Origin: Chloroflexi bacterium OLB14
Lineage (GTDB): Bacteria; Chloroflexota; Anaerolineae; Anaerolineales; Villigracilaceae
Assembly: GCA_001567105.1 (NCBI GenBank)
Contig: LMZR01000018.1
Span: 91,473-155,472, forward strand
DNA: 64,000 bases
Direction: 5' to 3'
How positions within the stretch are numbered: the first letter of the stretch is position 1; every line of letters starts with the position of its first letter. Of the stretch, positions 42,493 to 50,367 are shown one piece after another. The position numbers and the translations under genes were made by a program. The notes beneath the pieces are model-generated. The model was not told the DNA's origin. It saw nothing but the letters and a program-made list of their open reading frames with translations, and did no database searches.

Positions 42493-43473
42493 TTAATTAC
42501 AACCCTTTGATTCTTTTTCTATTGGCAAACCAAAGGCTTCATATACTGGAACACCATCCCATTCTGTTGGAATATCTAACCCTAAGGCATAAGCGGCGGT
42601 GGCGGCAGTATCTACTGTATTAATTTGTGACGTTAATTGCTTAGGCACAATTCCCGCACCATTTGCAATCCATGGAATAGTCATATCTTCGGGGTAGCCT
42701 GAAGTATGCGAATCTCCTAAACCACCATGGTCAGCAGTGATGATGATGAGCGTTTCATCTCTTATTCCGCGTGAATCTAACTCTGCTAATATTTTTTCAA
42801 TAGCTTGGTCGGCTCTGTAAATGACACTTAATTGCTCGCCAGATAACCAACCATAAACATGTCCCATATCATCAGTCGTGGCGAAATGAATAAATAACAA
42901 GCGAAAATCGGCAGGGAAGTTTTGAATCAAATTTTCTGTGACGATTAAATCACGGTCATTGATAAATTGAAAAACATCTGTGCTAGCAGGCTCTGTAATT
43001 TGACGAAGTTTTTCTTTGCCAACAAACATTGCTGTTTGCATTCCTGCGGCATGAGCAATATCAAATAAATCCGTGCCGAGAGCAAATTCTTTTTCAGGTA
43101 GATAATCATTCCAATCTACGCCATGTTTGTTTGGGCATAAGCCACTTAACATAGAAGCATGAGCAGGTAATGTGGCACTGAGTCGAATCGTTTGGGCGGA
43201 TAATGAATACGCAGATGATTCAATTAGCTTCAGCAAAGTTGGCATGGGCGCAAGCGTAATGGCATCGGGACGTAAACCGTCGATGGAGAGAATCAAGACG
43301 CGGCGAGTCAGAGGCGTTGGTGTGGATGTAAGAGTCGGTTGGGGAGTTTGAGTCGCTGTGGGGGTGTGAGTCGCTGTAAATGTAGCTGTTGGTGTAAAAA
43401 CAATAGTTGATGTTTGGCAAGCTAGTAAAAAAGTGAAAAAGATAAGTTGCCAAATTTTTATTAGGCGTTTCAC
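42493..43473 (-). CDS. Alkaline-phosphatase-superfamily phosphodiesterase lipoprotein
   Basis: About 326 residues from GTG 43473, which overlaps the ABC-F stop (GTGA) and has GGAAGGAA upstream. Lipobox LLAC at Cys19, then a Thr/Pro linker. The catalytic domain is of the type I phosphodiesterase/nucleotide pyrophosphatase family: metal Asp in LSIDGLRPDA, Thr nucleophile in LSATLPAHASMLSG, DDMGH and TADHGGLGDSH for the metals. It acts outside the membrane on phosphate esters or diesters. Coupled translation with the ABC-F gene is notable but its reason is unknown. Confidence 0.88.
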   Translation of the reverse strand: MKRLIKIWQLIFFTFLLACQTSTIVFTPTATFTATHTPTATQTPQPTLTSTPTPLTRRVLILSIDGLRPDAITLAPMPTLLKLIESSAYSLSAQTIRLSATLPAHASMLSGLCPNKHGVDWNDYLPEKEFALGTDLFDIAHAAGMQTAMFVGKEKLRQITEPASTDVFQFINDRDLIVTENLIQNFPADFRLLFIHFATTDDMGHVYGWLSGEQLSVIYRADQAIEKILAELDSRGIRDETLIIITADHGGLGDSHTSGYPEDMTIPWIANGAGIVPKQLTSQINTVDTAATAAYALGLDIPTEWDGVPVYEAFGLPIEKESKGCN

Positions 43474-45497
43474 TGCATTCCTTCCCACTCTGCCAGCTTG
43501 ACATCCATCTCTTTTTGCACGCGTTCATATTCCCTGCTGATTTTGACTACATCATCAGGCTTGAGCATGGGACTCTCTAACTGCCCGCCCAAATTCGCCA
43601 AAGTGGATTCCAACTCCGCGATTTGATTTTCCAACTCTTGTAACTGCGCAATCTTTCTTCTTTCCTCTTTCGTTTTCTGGGAAGAGCCGTTATTCGATAC
43701 TCGAGAATCGTTCTTCGACTTTTCACCTGACCCCTGAGACTTGGAACCTGACCCCTTCTGCGCCGCCATAAACGCTTCATATTGTTTTTGTTCACGTTCA
43801 GCGCGTAATTCAGAATAAGTGCCTTTAAAAACAGTCATGTGACCATCATCGGGGTCAATCTCCCAAATTTGAGTGGCGACTGCATCTACCAGATAACGAT
43901 CATGTGTGATTAACAAAATCGTGCCTTGGTAATCTTCCAAAACAGATTCCAAAACTTCTTGCGAGGGAATATCTAAATGATTCGTTGGTTCATCGAGCAA
44001 TAATAAATTTGTATCTTGCAACGCAAGTTTGGATAATGCCAATCTTCCACGCTCACCGCCAGAGAGCATGGATACTTTTTTATACACATCATCACCGCTG
44101 AACATATACTTGCCAAGATAATCACGGATTTGCCCAGGTAACCAACTCGGCATAATCGAATCAATTTCTTCGAGCAAAGTTTTGTTTGGGTCAAGCCCTT
44201 CGTGTGCTTGTGCAAAATAGCCGATGTTCAAACTCGCGCCGAGAATCACTTCGCCAGCCAATGGTTCTAACTGACCTAAAATTGTTTTCAAGAAAGTGGA
44301 TTTTCCTGCGCCGTTCGGTCCAATCAATGCCGCGCAATCTTGTCTTCGTAATTCGATATTAGGTGATTTGAATAAAAATTTATCAGAGAAGCCAACTTGT
44401 AAATCTTTTGTGCGGATGACAGAATCGCCAGAGCGTTTTTCAGAGCCGAGCCGCAAATGCAAATTCGGTAAAGTCCGCACAGGTGACTTTAACGCATTAA
44501 TGCGCCTGCCTGCTTCTTCCACGCTCATAATGGATGTTGTGACAGAAACTTCACTCGCCGTCTCACTCCATTTTTGATTCAACGCCGCTTCAAAACCAAT
44601 TTGTTCGATGGCTTGAATCAAACGTGAGATGCGTTTTAATTTCCCTTTGGCTTGCAATACATTTTGTCCCGCCACATTTTTGCGAATGTATTCCATCTCT
44701 TTATTTAATTTTTCTTTTTCGCTTTCAAATATTTCCTGTCTGCGTTTAATTCTTTCTTCACGTTGTTTCAAATAGGCTGTGTAATTGCCGTTATAAACTT
44801 CCTGCGCGCCAGGCAACATTTCAAAAATCACATTGCTGACTTTATCCAAAAAATATCTATCGTGCGAAACAATCACTGCCGCGCCTTCCCATTGACTCAA
44901 ATATCCTTCAAGCCATTCAACGGCACGAATATCCAGATGATTCGTAGGTTCATCGAGCAGTAACAAATCTGGGTCAGATAATAAGAGGCGTGCTAAAAAA
45001 GCGCGAGTGCGCTGTCCGCCAGATAAATGCTCCAAAGAAAGTCCATAATCCGCAGTATCAAATCCCAAACCTGTTAACACTTGTTTGATGCGCGTTTCAT
45101 ACGTGTAGCCGCCGCGCCGTTCAAAATCTTCTTGCAGTTTTCCATACTCTTCCAACACATCGTGATTGGTCGCCATCAATTCTTCGAGGCGATGCAATTC
45201 ATTTTGTTGTTTGATTAAATTTTCGAAGACGGAATGACACGCATCCCAAAGCGTGCCTTGCATTTTGAAATCTGCTTCTTGCGATAAATATCCGCTTCGG
45301 ACTCCCTTCGAGCGGGTGACTGTTCCAGCAGAACTTTCATCATCCCCAGCCAAGATTCGCAAGAGCGTGGTTTTGCCCACGCCATTTGGACCGACAATGC
45401 CCAAGCGCGAACCCTTCTCAATCGAAAGGGTTACATTGGTGAAGATGTCCGTCGCGCCGTAAGATTTGGTAAGTGAGGAAACAGTGATGAGTGCCAT
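43470..45497 (-). CDS. ABC-F ATPase, Uup/YdiF-like
   Basis: A 675-residue ABC-F protein with two ATPase domains: Walker A GPNGVGKTT and GPNGAGKST, signatures LSGGQRTRA and LSGGERGRL, Walker B LLLLDEPTNHLD twice. A long Arg/Lys-rich linker (~240-300) lies between. The tail after residue ~580 is Ser/Lys-rich and then a coiled coil, as in Uup-like members. ABC-F proteins act on ribosomes. It is distinct from EttA at 35904. The downstream phosphodiesterase overlaps its stop. Confidence 0.92.
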   Translation of the reverse strand: MALITVSSLTKSYGATDIFTNVTLSIEKGSRLGIVGPNGVGKTTLLRILAGDDESSAGTVTRSKGVRSGYLSQEADFKMQGTLWDACHSVFENLIKQQNELHRLEELMATNHDVLEEYGKLQEDFERRGGYTYETRIKQVLTGLGFDTADYGLSLEHLSGGQRTRAFLARLLLSDPDLLLLDEPTNHLDIRAVEWLEGYLSQWEGAAVIVSHDRYFLDKVSNVIFEMLPGAQEVYNGNYTAYLKQREERIKRRQEIFESEKEKLNKEMEYIRKNVAGQNVLQAKGKLKRISRLIQAIEQIGFEAALNQKWSETASEVSVTTSIMSVEEAGRRINALKSPVRTLPNLHLRLGSEKRSGDSVIRTKDLQVGFSDKFLFKSPNIELRRQDCAALIGPNGAGKSTFLKTILGQLEPLAGEVILGASLNIGYFAQAHEGLDPNKTLLEEIDSIMPSWLPGQIRDYLGKYMFSGDDVYKKVSMLSGGERGRLALSKLALQDTNLLLLDEPTNHLDIPSQEVLESVLEDYQGTILLITHDRYLVDAVATQIWEIDPDDGHMTVFKGTYSELRAEREQKQYEAFMAAQKGSGSKSQGSGEKSKNDSRVSNNGSSQKTKEERRKIAQLQELENQIAELESTLANLGGQLESPMLKPDDVVKISREYERVQKEMDVKLAEWEGMQ

Positions 45498-45568
45498 AGG
45501 ATAGTGAATAGGTAATAGTAAATAGTAAAACGCCCCCGAATTATACTTGTGTGTGTAAATTATGCAAT

Positions 45569-45598
45569 TTGTGGTTTTTGTATTAAATACGTTATAAT
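45569..45598 (+). promoter_or_regulatory. Possible promoter for the DUF3800-side RNA
   Basis: TTGTGG (45569-45574), 18-base spacer, TATAAT (45593-45598). It would start a plus-strand transcript near 45605 that runs into the structured element next door. The -35 is weak. Confidence 0.45.
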
Positions 45599-45604
45599 GT
45601 GACT

Positions 45605-45702
45605 AACAATAAAACGGTTAGACCGTTTTACCCGCCCCAAACAATAAGGTAGCCAAGTGAGGCTGTCTTTCTCTCAAGAGAATAGTTTGGGGTGTTTTAT
45701 TT
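45605..45702 (+). ncRNA. Structured RNA candidate next to DUF3800 (hairpin plus three-way junction)
   Basis: Hairpin TAAAACGGT/ACCGTTTTA (45610-45630). Then a closing stem CGCCCCAAAC (45633-45642) with GTTTGGGGTG (45685-45694), enclosing AGGTAGCC/GGCTGTCT (two wobbles, loop AAGTGA) and TTCTC/GAGAA with loop TCAA. A TTTTATTT tract follows. The three-way junction plus terminator tail looks like a real RNA. It abuts the DUF3800 stop on the other strand. Candidate 'DUF3800' RNA motifs have been described near such genes; whether this is one of those classes needs a covariance search. The element could also act in the 3' UTR of DUF3800, where the strand would be minus. Confidence 0.6.
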
Positions 45703-46315
45703 AAGAAATTTTCCAGTAATCTACTATACGATTAGAAATTATTTGAAAATTTTCAATTGAAACCTCCATTGCTTGCAAGCGAACTGCTCCAGCAATCATA
45801 TCTGCCAGTTGTAAACCATCTTCATTTTTTGAGTCTGCTCCGATAATATTCTTAAAGGGTCTGATTCTTTCTTCTCTTTTACATATTTCAGAAAATTGAA
45901 CTCGCAAGTTCCTAGAAAAAGAAGGTGTTGCACCGTCAATAATCAAAATATCATTTGATATATCTAATTCACTGGCTCTTAGAGTTAATTTTACTAACAA
46001 TTCAATAGTTAATTGTTGTGGAGATAAATTATTAAACATTGAACCGATCGCGGATTTATTTAGAACTGCTACTCGTACTCGAAAGGGAATTTCTAATATT
46101 CCCTTGAAGAAATAGTCCTTTTGGATGTTTGTTGTTTTATGATACTTAAACTCAAATGTAGGGGATAAATTCAAAGTTTTTCGCAGTTTTACTAATGGGG
46201 TTAAGGAAACTCTTTCAGGCAGTTGAACCATTGCAATCACGAAATGACTAGAAGAACTTGCTTGTCCTTCCAACCCTGCATCTCCAGATTCATCTGTGAA
46301 AAAGTATTGAGTCAT
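45701..46315 (-). CDS. DUF3800 domain protein
   Basis: A 204-residue protein with the DUF3800 signature: FFTDESGDAG near the start (Asp8, Glu9), an acidic strand DILIIDGA, and the C-terminal EDGLQLADMIAGAV. The fold is thought to be RNase H-like, with the Asp residues as metal ligands. Members are scattered in accessory and defence-type regions and their activity is not established. Lower GC than neighbouring housekeeping genes. Structured RNA candidates lie on both sides, and a toxin-antitoxin pair is divergent from it. Confidence 0.85.
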   Translation of the reverse strand: MTQYFFTDESGDAGLEGQASSSSHFVIAMVQLPERVSLTPLVKLRKTLNLSPTFEFKYHKTTNIQKDYFFKGILEIPFRVRVAVLNKSAIGSMFNNLSPQQLTIELLVKLTLRASELDISNDILIIDGATPSFSRNLRVQFSEICKREERIRPFKNIIGADSKNEDGLQLADMIAGAVRLQAMEVSIENFQIISNRIVDYWKIS

Positions 46316-46340
46316 TGTTAATTATGCCAAATGGTTGTCA

Positions 46341-46377
46341 AAATAAAAACGCGGGTAGATTTTACTCTATCCGCGTT
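46341..46377 (-). terminator. Terminator-like hairpin in the DUF3800 leader
   Basis: Arms 46348-46359 and 46366-46377 (AACGCGGGTAGA / TCTATCCGCGTT on the plus strand). On the minus strand the hairpin is followed by TTTTTATTTTG, as in intrinsic terminators, 25-30 bases before the DUF3800 ATG. One C-A mismatch falls inside the stem on that strand. This would stop leader transcripts before the gene. Confidence 0.6.
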
Positions 46378-46403
46378 GGAGATTGGTGTTATTTATTTGT
46401 TGA

Positions 46404-46452
46404 GACACAGCGAGCCTTTTAATGATTTTGACGATAAGTTTTTCGCTATGTC
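46404..46452 (-). ncRNA. Possible leader RNA upstream of DUF3800
   Basis: GACACAGCGA (46404-46413) pairs with TCGCTATGTC (46443-46452); the only odd pair is G-U if transcribed from the minus strand but C-A if from the plus strand, which favours a minus-strand RNA. The loop is A-rich. With the terminator at 46341-46377 it resembles an RNA-terminator-gene arrangement. No clear minus-strand promoter was found. Confidence 0.4.
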
Positions 46453-46457
46453 CCCGC

Positions 46458-46506
46458 TTGACTTAACTGACCCACAAGAGTAATATGTAGTCACATAGGT
46501 GACCAC
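46458..46506 (+). promoter_or_regulatory. Promoter and operator of the toxin-antitoxin pair
   Basis: TTGACT (46458-46463), 17-base spacer, TAATAT (46481-46486). Immediately after lies GTAGTCAC-ATAG-GTGACCAC (46487-46506), a 20-base palindrome with one mismatch pair, ending at the antitoxin ATG. It is the natural site for antitoxin autorepression, and its AGGTGA may also be the ribosome binding site. Confidence 0.75.
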
Positions 46507-46782
46507 ATGAAACAAAAGCGCAAGAAAATGGAAGAAATTGGTATTCGGGAGTTGAAAGCCCGCGCCTCAGACGTTGTGCGTGCTGTGAAAGAACAACGTG
46601 CTCGTTATGTTGTGACTCAGCGTGGAAAACCAGTTGCAGTGATTATCCCTATGGATGCAGTTTTGCCAGAAAAACGTGATGATGAATCTTGGAATAAATT
46701 AATGGAGATTCGTAAAAAACTTGCAAAGAGAAAAAGAAATAAGAAAAATTCAGTAGAAATTCTTTCAGAGATGCGCCGATGA
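46507..46782 (+). CDS. Phd/YefM-type antitoxin
   Basis: A 91-residue antitoxin. The Phd/YefM DNA-binding fold shows IGIRELKARASDVVRAVKE and RYVVTQRGKPVAVIIPMD. The C-terminal ~30 residues are Lys-rich and would thread into the toxin. A Met at residue 8 is an alternative start. Its stop overlaps the toxin start by four bases (ATGA). Confidence 0.88.
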   Translation: MKQKRKKMEEIGIRELKARASDVVRAVKEQRARYVVTQRGKPVAVIIPMDAVLPEKRDDESWNKLMEIRKKLAKRKRNKKNSVEILSEMRR

Positions 46783-47195
46783 AATCAGCAGTGACTATTG
46801 ATGCCAGTGTCTTTGTTAATGCCTTTAGTCCAGATGAAGATGGCAGTGACGAAAGTGCTTATTTTTTATCTAAAGTAAGAGATGAAGGTATTCCAGTTAT
46901 ACAACCTACTTTATTTTTCCCTGAAGTTGTTGCTTCGATTGCTCGCAAACAAGATGAAACTGAAATTGCTTTAGAACTTTCACAAGAACTTAAGAAATTC
47001 CCAAAATTATCTTTAATTGACCTTGACGAAGACCTAGCAGATTTTGCCAGTGAAATCGCCGCTAAACATCGCCTACGCGGAAGTGATTCCATTTATGCCG
47101 CTGTGGCTTTACGCTTTGGAACAGAATTAATTACTTTAGATAAAGAACAATTATTACGTTTACCCAAAGTGTTGAGTGTAAAAAAACCGAAATAA
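46779..47195 (+). CDS. VapC-like PIN-domain toxin
   Basis: A 138-residue PIN RNase. Acidic residues: Asp8 in TIDASVFVNAF, Glu in FPEVVASIARK, Asp in GSDSIYAAVA and Asp in LITLDKEQLL. It is intact, unlike the PIN gene at 37971. Such toxins cleave tRNA or rRNA when released from the antitoxin. Overlap with the antitoxin gene supports coupled translation. Confidence 0.9.
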   Translation: MKSAVTIDASVFVNAFSPDEDGSDESAYFLSKVRDEGIPVIQPTLFFPEVVASIARKQDETEIALELSQELKKFPKLSLIDLDEDLADFASEIAAKHRLRGSDSIYAAVALRFGTELITLDKEQLLRLPKVLSVKKPK

Positions 47196-47221
47196 AATTG
47201 CGCAATATGAATTGAAGAACA

Positions 47222-47251
47222 AGCTGATATATCAGCTTCCATATTTTTTTG
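47222..47251 (+). terminator. Terminator after VapC
   Basis: AAGCTGATATATCAGCTT, a self-complementary hairpin, followed by CCATATTTTTTT. Confidence 0.7.
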
Positions 47252-47290
47252 TGTTGACTCGTTATCAAAATTACTAATTACGTTTTACGT

Positions 47291-47324
47291 ATTCTAATCT
47301 CTAATCTCTAATCTCTAATCTCTC
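47291..47324. repeat. Heptanucleotide microsatellite (ctctaat)n
   Basis: Four to five tandem copies of the seven-base unit ctctaat end at the proC stop codon on the minus strand. Slippage here would change the length of the non-coding gap only. Confidence 0.8.
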
Positions 47325-48165
47325 ATTTCTCCTCCTCCACATCCACATGACCTAGCTTCTCCTTCCCCAACTCCAGTGACCTTTGATACGCCGCCCAAAC
47401 GGCGCGTGAAATGGCGGTACGAAAACCTGCTTTTTCTAAATAATACAATGCCTCAGCAGATGTCCCACCTGGGGAGGTGACTTGATTTCTTAACGTAGCA
47501 GGATGCCTGCCTGCACTTTCATAAAATGAAGCAGAACCTTTGATTGTTTGCAAAACCAATTGTTCTGCAATTCTTCTTGGGAATCCCATGTGAACGCCAG
47601 CATCAATCAAGGCTTCGGTGAATAGAAAAACATACGCGGGACCTGAACCAGATAGAGCCGTTGCCATATCCAAATAGGATTCGTCTTCAACAAAAACTTC
47701 TGCGCCCAATGCGCCAAGAATCGCACGAGTCATTTCAGCTTGTTCATCTGTCACTTCTTTGGATGAAGTCCACACTGTAATCCCTTCGCCAATTTGACCA
47801 GGTGTGTTTGGCATAGAACGAACAATGGCTTTGTGTTTAAGTCCAGTGCTAATTTTTTTTATATTCGCACCAGCAATAATAGATAACACCAAAGCATCTG
47901 AACGTATACCTTTGAGTCCTTTCATCACTTCGGTTAATCTCTGCGGTTTGATAGACAGCACAACTACATCCGCATGTTGAACAGCAGATTGGTTATCCGT
48001 TGTAAATTTGATGCCATGCTTTTTATTTAATTCCGCACCTCGTTCTTCCCGCGGACCTGACGCAGTAATATTTTCAGGCTTAGAAAGTTTCTGACGTAAC
48101 AATCCAGCAATCATAGCCTCTGCCATCACACCCGCACCGATAAAGGCGATTTTTTTATTTAACAT
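47323..48165 (-). CDS. proC: Pyrroline-5-carboxylate reductase
   Basis: About 280 residues from ATG 48165 (GGAGCG upstream). Last step of proline synthesis, NAD(P)H-dependent, cytoplasmic. The Rossmann motif is AFIGAGVMAEAMIAGLL; the family signature region SGSGPAYVFLFTEALIDAGV and NQVTSPGGTSAEALYYLE are complete. It sits after ruvA in the same direction, but a terminator lies between them. Confidence 0.95.
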   Translation of the reverse strand: MLNKKIAFIGAGVMAEAMIAGLLRQKLSKPENITASGPREERGAELNKKHGIKFTTDNQSAVQHADVVVLSIKPQRLTEVMKGLKGIRSDALVLSIIAGANIKKISTGLKHKAIVRSMPNTPGQIGEGITVWTSSKEVTDEQAEMTRAILGALGAEVFVEDESYLDMATALSGSGPAYVFLFTEALIDAGVHMGFPRRIAEQLVLQTIKGSASFYESAGRHPATLRNQVTSPGGTSAEALYYLEKAGFRTAISRAVWAAYQRSLELGKEKLGHVDVEEEK

Positions 48166-48212
48166 AAAACGCTCCATGATGTAGGTCACGCTTTTAGCAT
48201 GACAGTTTCATT

Positions 48213-48243
48213 TACAAAAAAGGTCACGTTGCAAACGTGACCT
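48213..48243 (-). terminator. Terminator after ruvA
   Basis: AGGTCACGTT/AACGTGACCT (48221-48243) with a loop of three; on the minus strand followed by TTTTTTGT. The word gtaggtcacg recurs at 48181-48190, hinting at a duplicated hairpin. Confidence 0.8.
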
Positions 48244-48250
48244 ACTTGAC

Positions 48251-48826
48251 TTATTGAAAATATGCCAAAGCCAGCCGCAATCTTTCTTCTACATCTGTCG
48301 GCGCGTCTTTCGGCAATGATTGAATTGCGGATTGTGCTTCAACTACTGAATAGCCTAATGCGGTCAATGCCGCCAACACTTCACTGTCATAATCTGCAAG
48401 TGAACCGAGTTTTGAAAGTGCATCGCTTGGTTTAAGTTTGTCTTTCAAATGCAGTGCCATTTTTTGCGCGGTCTTTTTCCCAACGCCTGGCACTTTGCTT
48501 AATAAATCACCTTCGTCTGAAAAAATTGCGCGTTGAATTGCATCTAACGTCAATGTGGATAAAACGGATAAAGCAACTTTAGGACCGACTCCATCCACGC
48601 CGAGTAATGTGTGGAATAAATCTTTATCGGCTTGAGATTCGAATCCGTACAACGTCAGCGCATCTTCCCTGACCTGTAAATGGGTGAATAAAAAGATAAC
48701 TTCACCTGTCTTCGAGTTGGTACGCAGTGGCGTAGGCACAAAGACTCGTAATCCCACACCGCTTACTTCAATGATGAGGGCGTTGTCTTCGATATGAGAA
48801 ATTTTTCCTTGTAGGGTTGCAATCAT
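48251..48826 (-). CDS. ruvA: Holliday junction DNA helicase subunit RuvA
   Basis: A 191-residue RuvA: OB fold with MIATLQGKISHIEDNALIIE, the helix-hairpin-helix motifs LLGVDGVGPKVALSVLS and LSKVPGVGKKTAQKMALHL, and a C-terminal three-helix domain for RuvB contact. It tetramerises on Holliday junctions. ruvC lies 148 bases upstream; ruvB is not in the window. Confidence 0.96.
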   Translation of the reverse strand: MIATLQGKISHIEDNALIIEVSGVGLRVFVPTPLRTNSKTGEVIFLFTHLQVREDALTLYGFESQADKDLFHTLLGVDGVGPKVALSVLSTLTLDAIQRAIFSDEGDLLSKVPGVGKKTAQKMALHLKDKLKPSDALSKLGSLADYDSEVLAALTALGYSVVEAQSAIQSLPKDAPTDVEERLRLALAYFQ

Positions 48827-48894
48827 GGTTCGTATTATATGTCATTCCCCATTCGGGGACAATGTGCGAGCGTTCTTTGCGAAGCAATCTTTAA

Positions 48895-48970
48895 ACATTA
48901 ACTATAAGATCGCTTCGTCACTGGTCTCGATACGTTGCTTCACAACTACTCGACCAACGCTCCTCGCAAT
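48895..48970. repeat. Dispersed 'ggtctcgatacg...ctactcgaccaacg' repeat
   Basis: Between ruvA and ruvC. The words tggtctcgatacgttgcttc and ctactcgaccaacg match 52985-53033, and an inverted relative lies at 52895-52950 (ggttgagtag, gtatcgaaacca). Confidence 0.75.
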
Positions 48971-48974
48971 GACG

Positions 48975-49454
48975 TTAATATCTCTTGGTATTTAAATGAG
49001 TGATAGCGATAGCAAGGGCATCGGCGGCATCGTCAGGTTTGGGGATTTTGTCTAACTGTAATAGAGTCCGCACCATTTCTTGCACTTGTTTTTTATCTGC
49101 ACCGCCATAACCTGCAACTGCTTGTTTAACTTCAAGCGGAGTGTATTCAAAAGTTTCAATACCTGCTTTTTGTAAAGCCAGTAACACTACACCACGGGCT
49201 TGACCTACTGCAATACCAGTGGTGACGTTTCTTGCAAAAAATAATTTTTCAACTGCGGCGGTTTCGGGTTTGTATTTTTTGAGTAACTTATTTAATTCAT
49301 CAAAAATAATTTCAAGGCGTTTGGACGGGGTTTCATCTTTATCAGTAGAGATAATGCCAAATGAAACAGTCACCAACTCGCCGTCAGGCATGAGGCGCAC
49401 GAATCCGTAGCCAGTGGTGGCAGTGCCAGGGTCAATTCCTAATGCGAGTGTCAT
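48975..49454 (-). CDS. ruvC: Crossover junction endodeoxyribonuclease RuvC
   Basis: About 159 residues from ATG 49454. Catalytic acids: Asp8 in LGIDPGTATTGYG, Glu in AVEKLFFARN, and the Asp pair in KPDDAADALAIAITH. It resolves Holliday junctions after RuvAB migration. The 49490 start adds twelve residues that do not fit the family. It follows yebC in the same direction, the usual order. Confidence 0.95.
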   Translation of the reverse strand: MTLALGIDPGTATTGYGFVRLMPDGELVTVSFGIISTDKDETPSKRLEIIFDELNKLLKKYKPETAAVEKLFFARNVTTGIAVGQARGVVLLALQKAGIETFEYTPLEVKQAVAGYGGADKKQVQEMVRTLLQLDKIPKPDDAADALAIAITHLNTKRY

Positions 49455-49492
49455 AAAAAGTAAGGACACGGTGCTGCCGTGTCCCAACAAAG

Positions 49493-50246
49493 TTAAGCGT
49501 TTTCAAGTGCGGCTAAAACTTCATCACTCATTTTGACGTTGTGATAAACATCTTGCACATCATCAAGGTCTTCGATGGATTCGATGAGTTTCATCACTTG
49601 CAAAGTTTCTTCAACGCCAAGTTCAATTTCTTGTTTGGCGACAAAACTTAAACCTGCTTCGGCGGGTTGAACTTTTGCTTTGTGAAGTGCATCGGCAATG
49701 GTTTTGAATGATTCAACTGCACCATAAATTTCGATTGTGTCACCACTATCAACGACATCATCAGCACCTGCTTCAATGCCGAGTTCAAAAGCTTTATCAA
49801 AATTCATGGCACTAGATGGAAATGAAAAATATGATTTTCTTTCAAATTGCCAAGCCACTGCGCCTGCTTCTGCCATGCTACCGCCTTTGCTAAACGCGTG
49901 ACGAATATCTGGCACAGTGCGGTTGCGATTATCCGATAAACATACAACCATAATGGCTGAACCGTTTGGACCATAACCTTCGAAAGTTAATTCTTCTAAA
50001 CCGCCGCCTTCTTTATCTTCGCCTGTTCCTTTTTTGATGGCGCGTTCGATATTATCTTTGGGCATGTTTTCGGCACGCGCTTTATCTACTGCTAGCCGTA
50101 AGCGAAAGTTAGTATCGGGGTCGCCGCCACCTTCGCGTGAAGCAATCACAATTTCACGCGCAAGGCGAGTGAAAATTGCACCACGTTTGGCATCGGCTAC
50201 ACCCTTTTTTTCTTTTAATAGTAGACCACTTGGAATGACCTGACAT
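49493..50246 (-). CDS. yebC: YebC/PmpR family protein, N-terminus split by a +1 in an A7 run
   Basis: Conserved cytoplasmic protein, about 250 residues, acting as a transcription factor or translation helper. The true start is ATG 50246 with AAGGAGAA upstream and reads MSGHSKWSTIKRKK; the frame then breaks at a run of seven A on the coding strand (50205-50211 as T). With six A it joins GVADAKRGAIFTRLAREI and continues intact: NMPKDNIERAIKKGTG, GYGPNGSAIMVVCLSDN, and the C-terminus to 49493. The longer uninterrupted frame from 50314 lacks the family N-terminus. The ruvC gene follows. Confidence 0.93.
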
Positions 50247-50314
50247 AACACGTTCTCCTTACAATGTATAAAATGCGTCGGGATTATACCATTTTGAGGT
50301 TGGACGATAACCAC

Positions 50315-50366
50315 AGACGATGAACGATGTTAAAAAATGGTCTATCGTCTACGGTCTATGGTCTAA
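50315..50366. repeat. Dispersed 'gtctatcgtc' repeat
   Basis: accacagacgatgaacgatg and ggtctatcgtctacggtcta, the family of 24106 and 39384, between the yebC and MFS genes. Confidence 0.65.
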
Positions 50367-50367
50367 C

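Noticed and set aside
45605..45702. Known metabolite riboswitch
   Set aside because: The element is at the 3' side of the nearest minus-strand gene and not in front of any plus-strand gene, and no familiar aptamer core is visible.
47291..47324. Phase-variable coding repeat
   Set aside because: The heptamer repeats lie after the proC stop, so slippage there would not change a protein.
50247..50314. Upstream extension of yebC to 50314
   Set aside because: The added residues are not part of the family; the true start at 50246 has a strong ribosome binding site in another frame.
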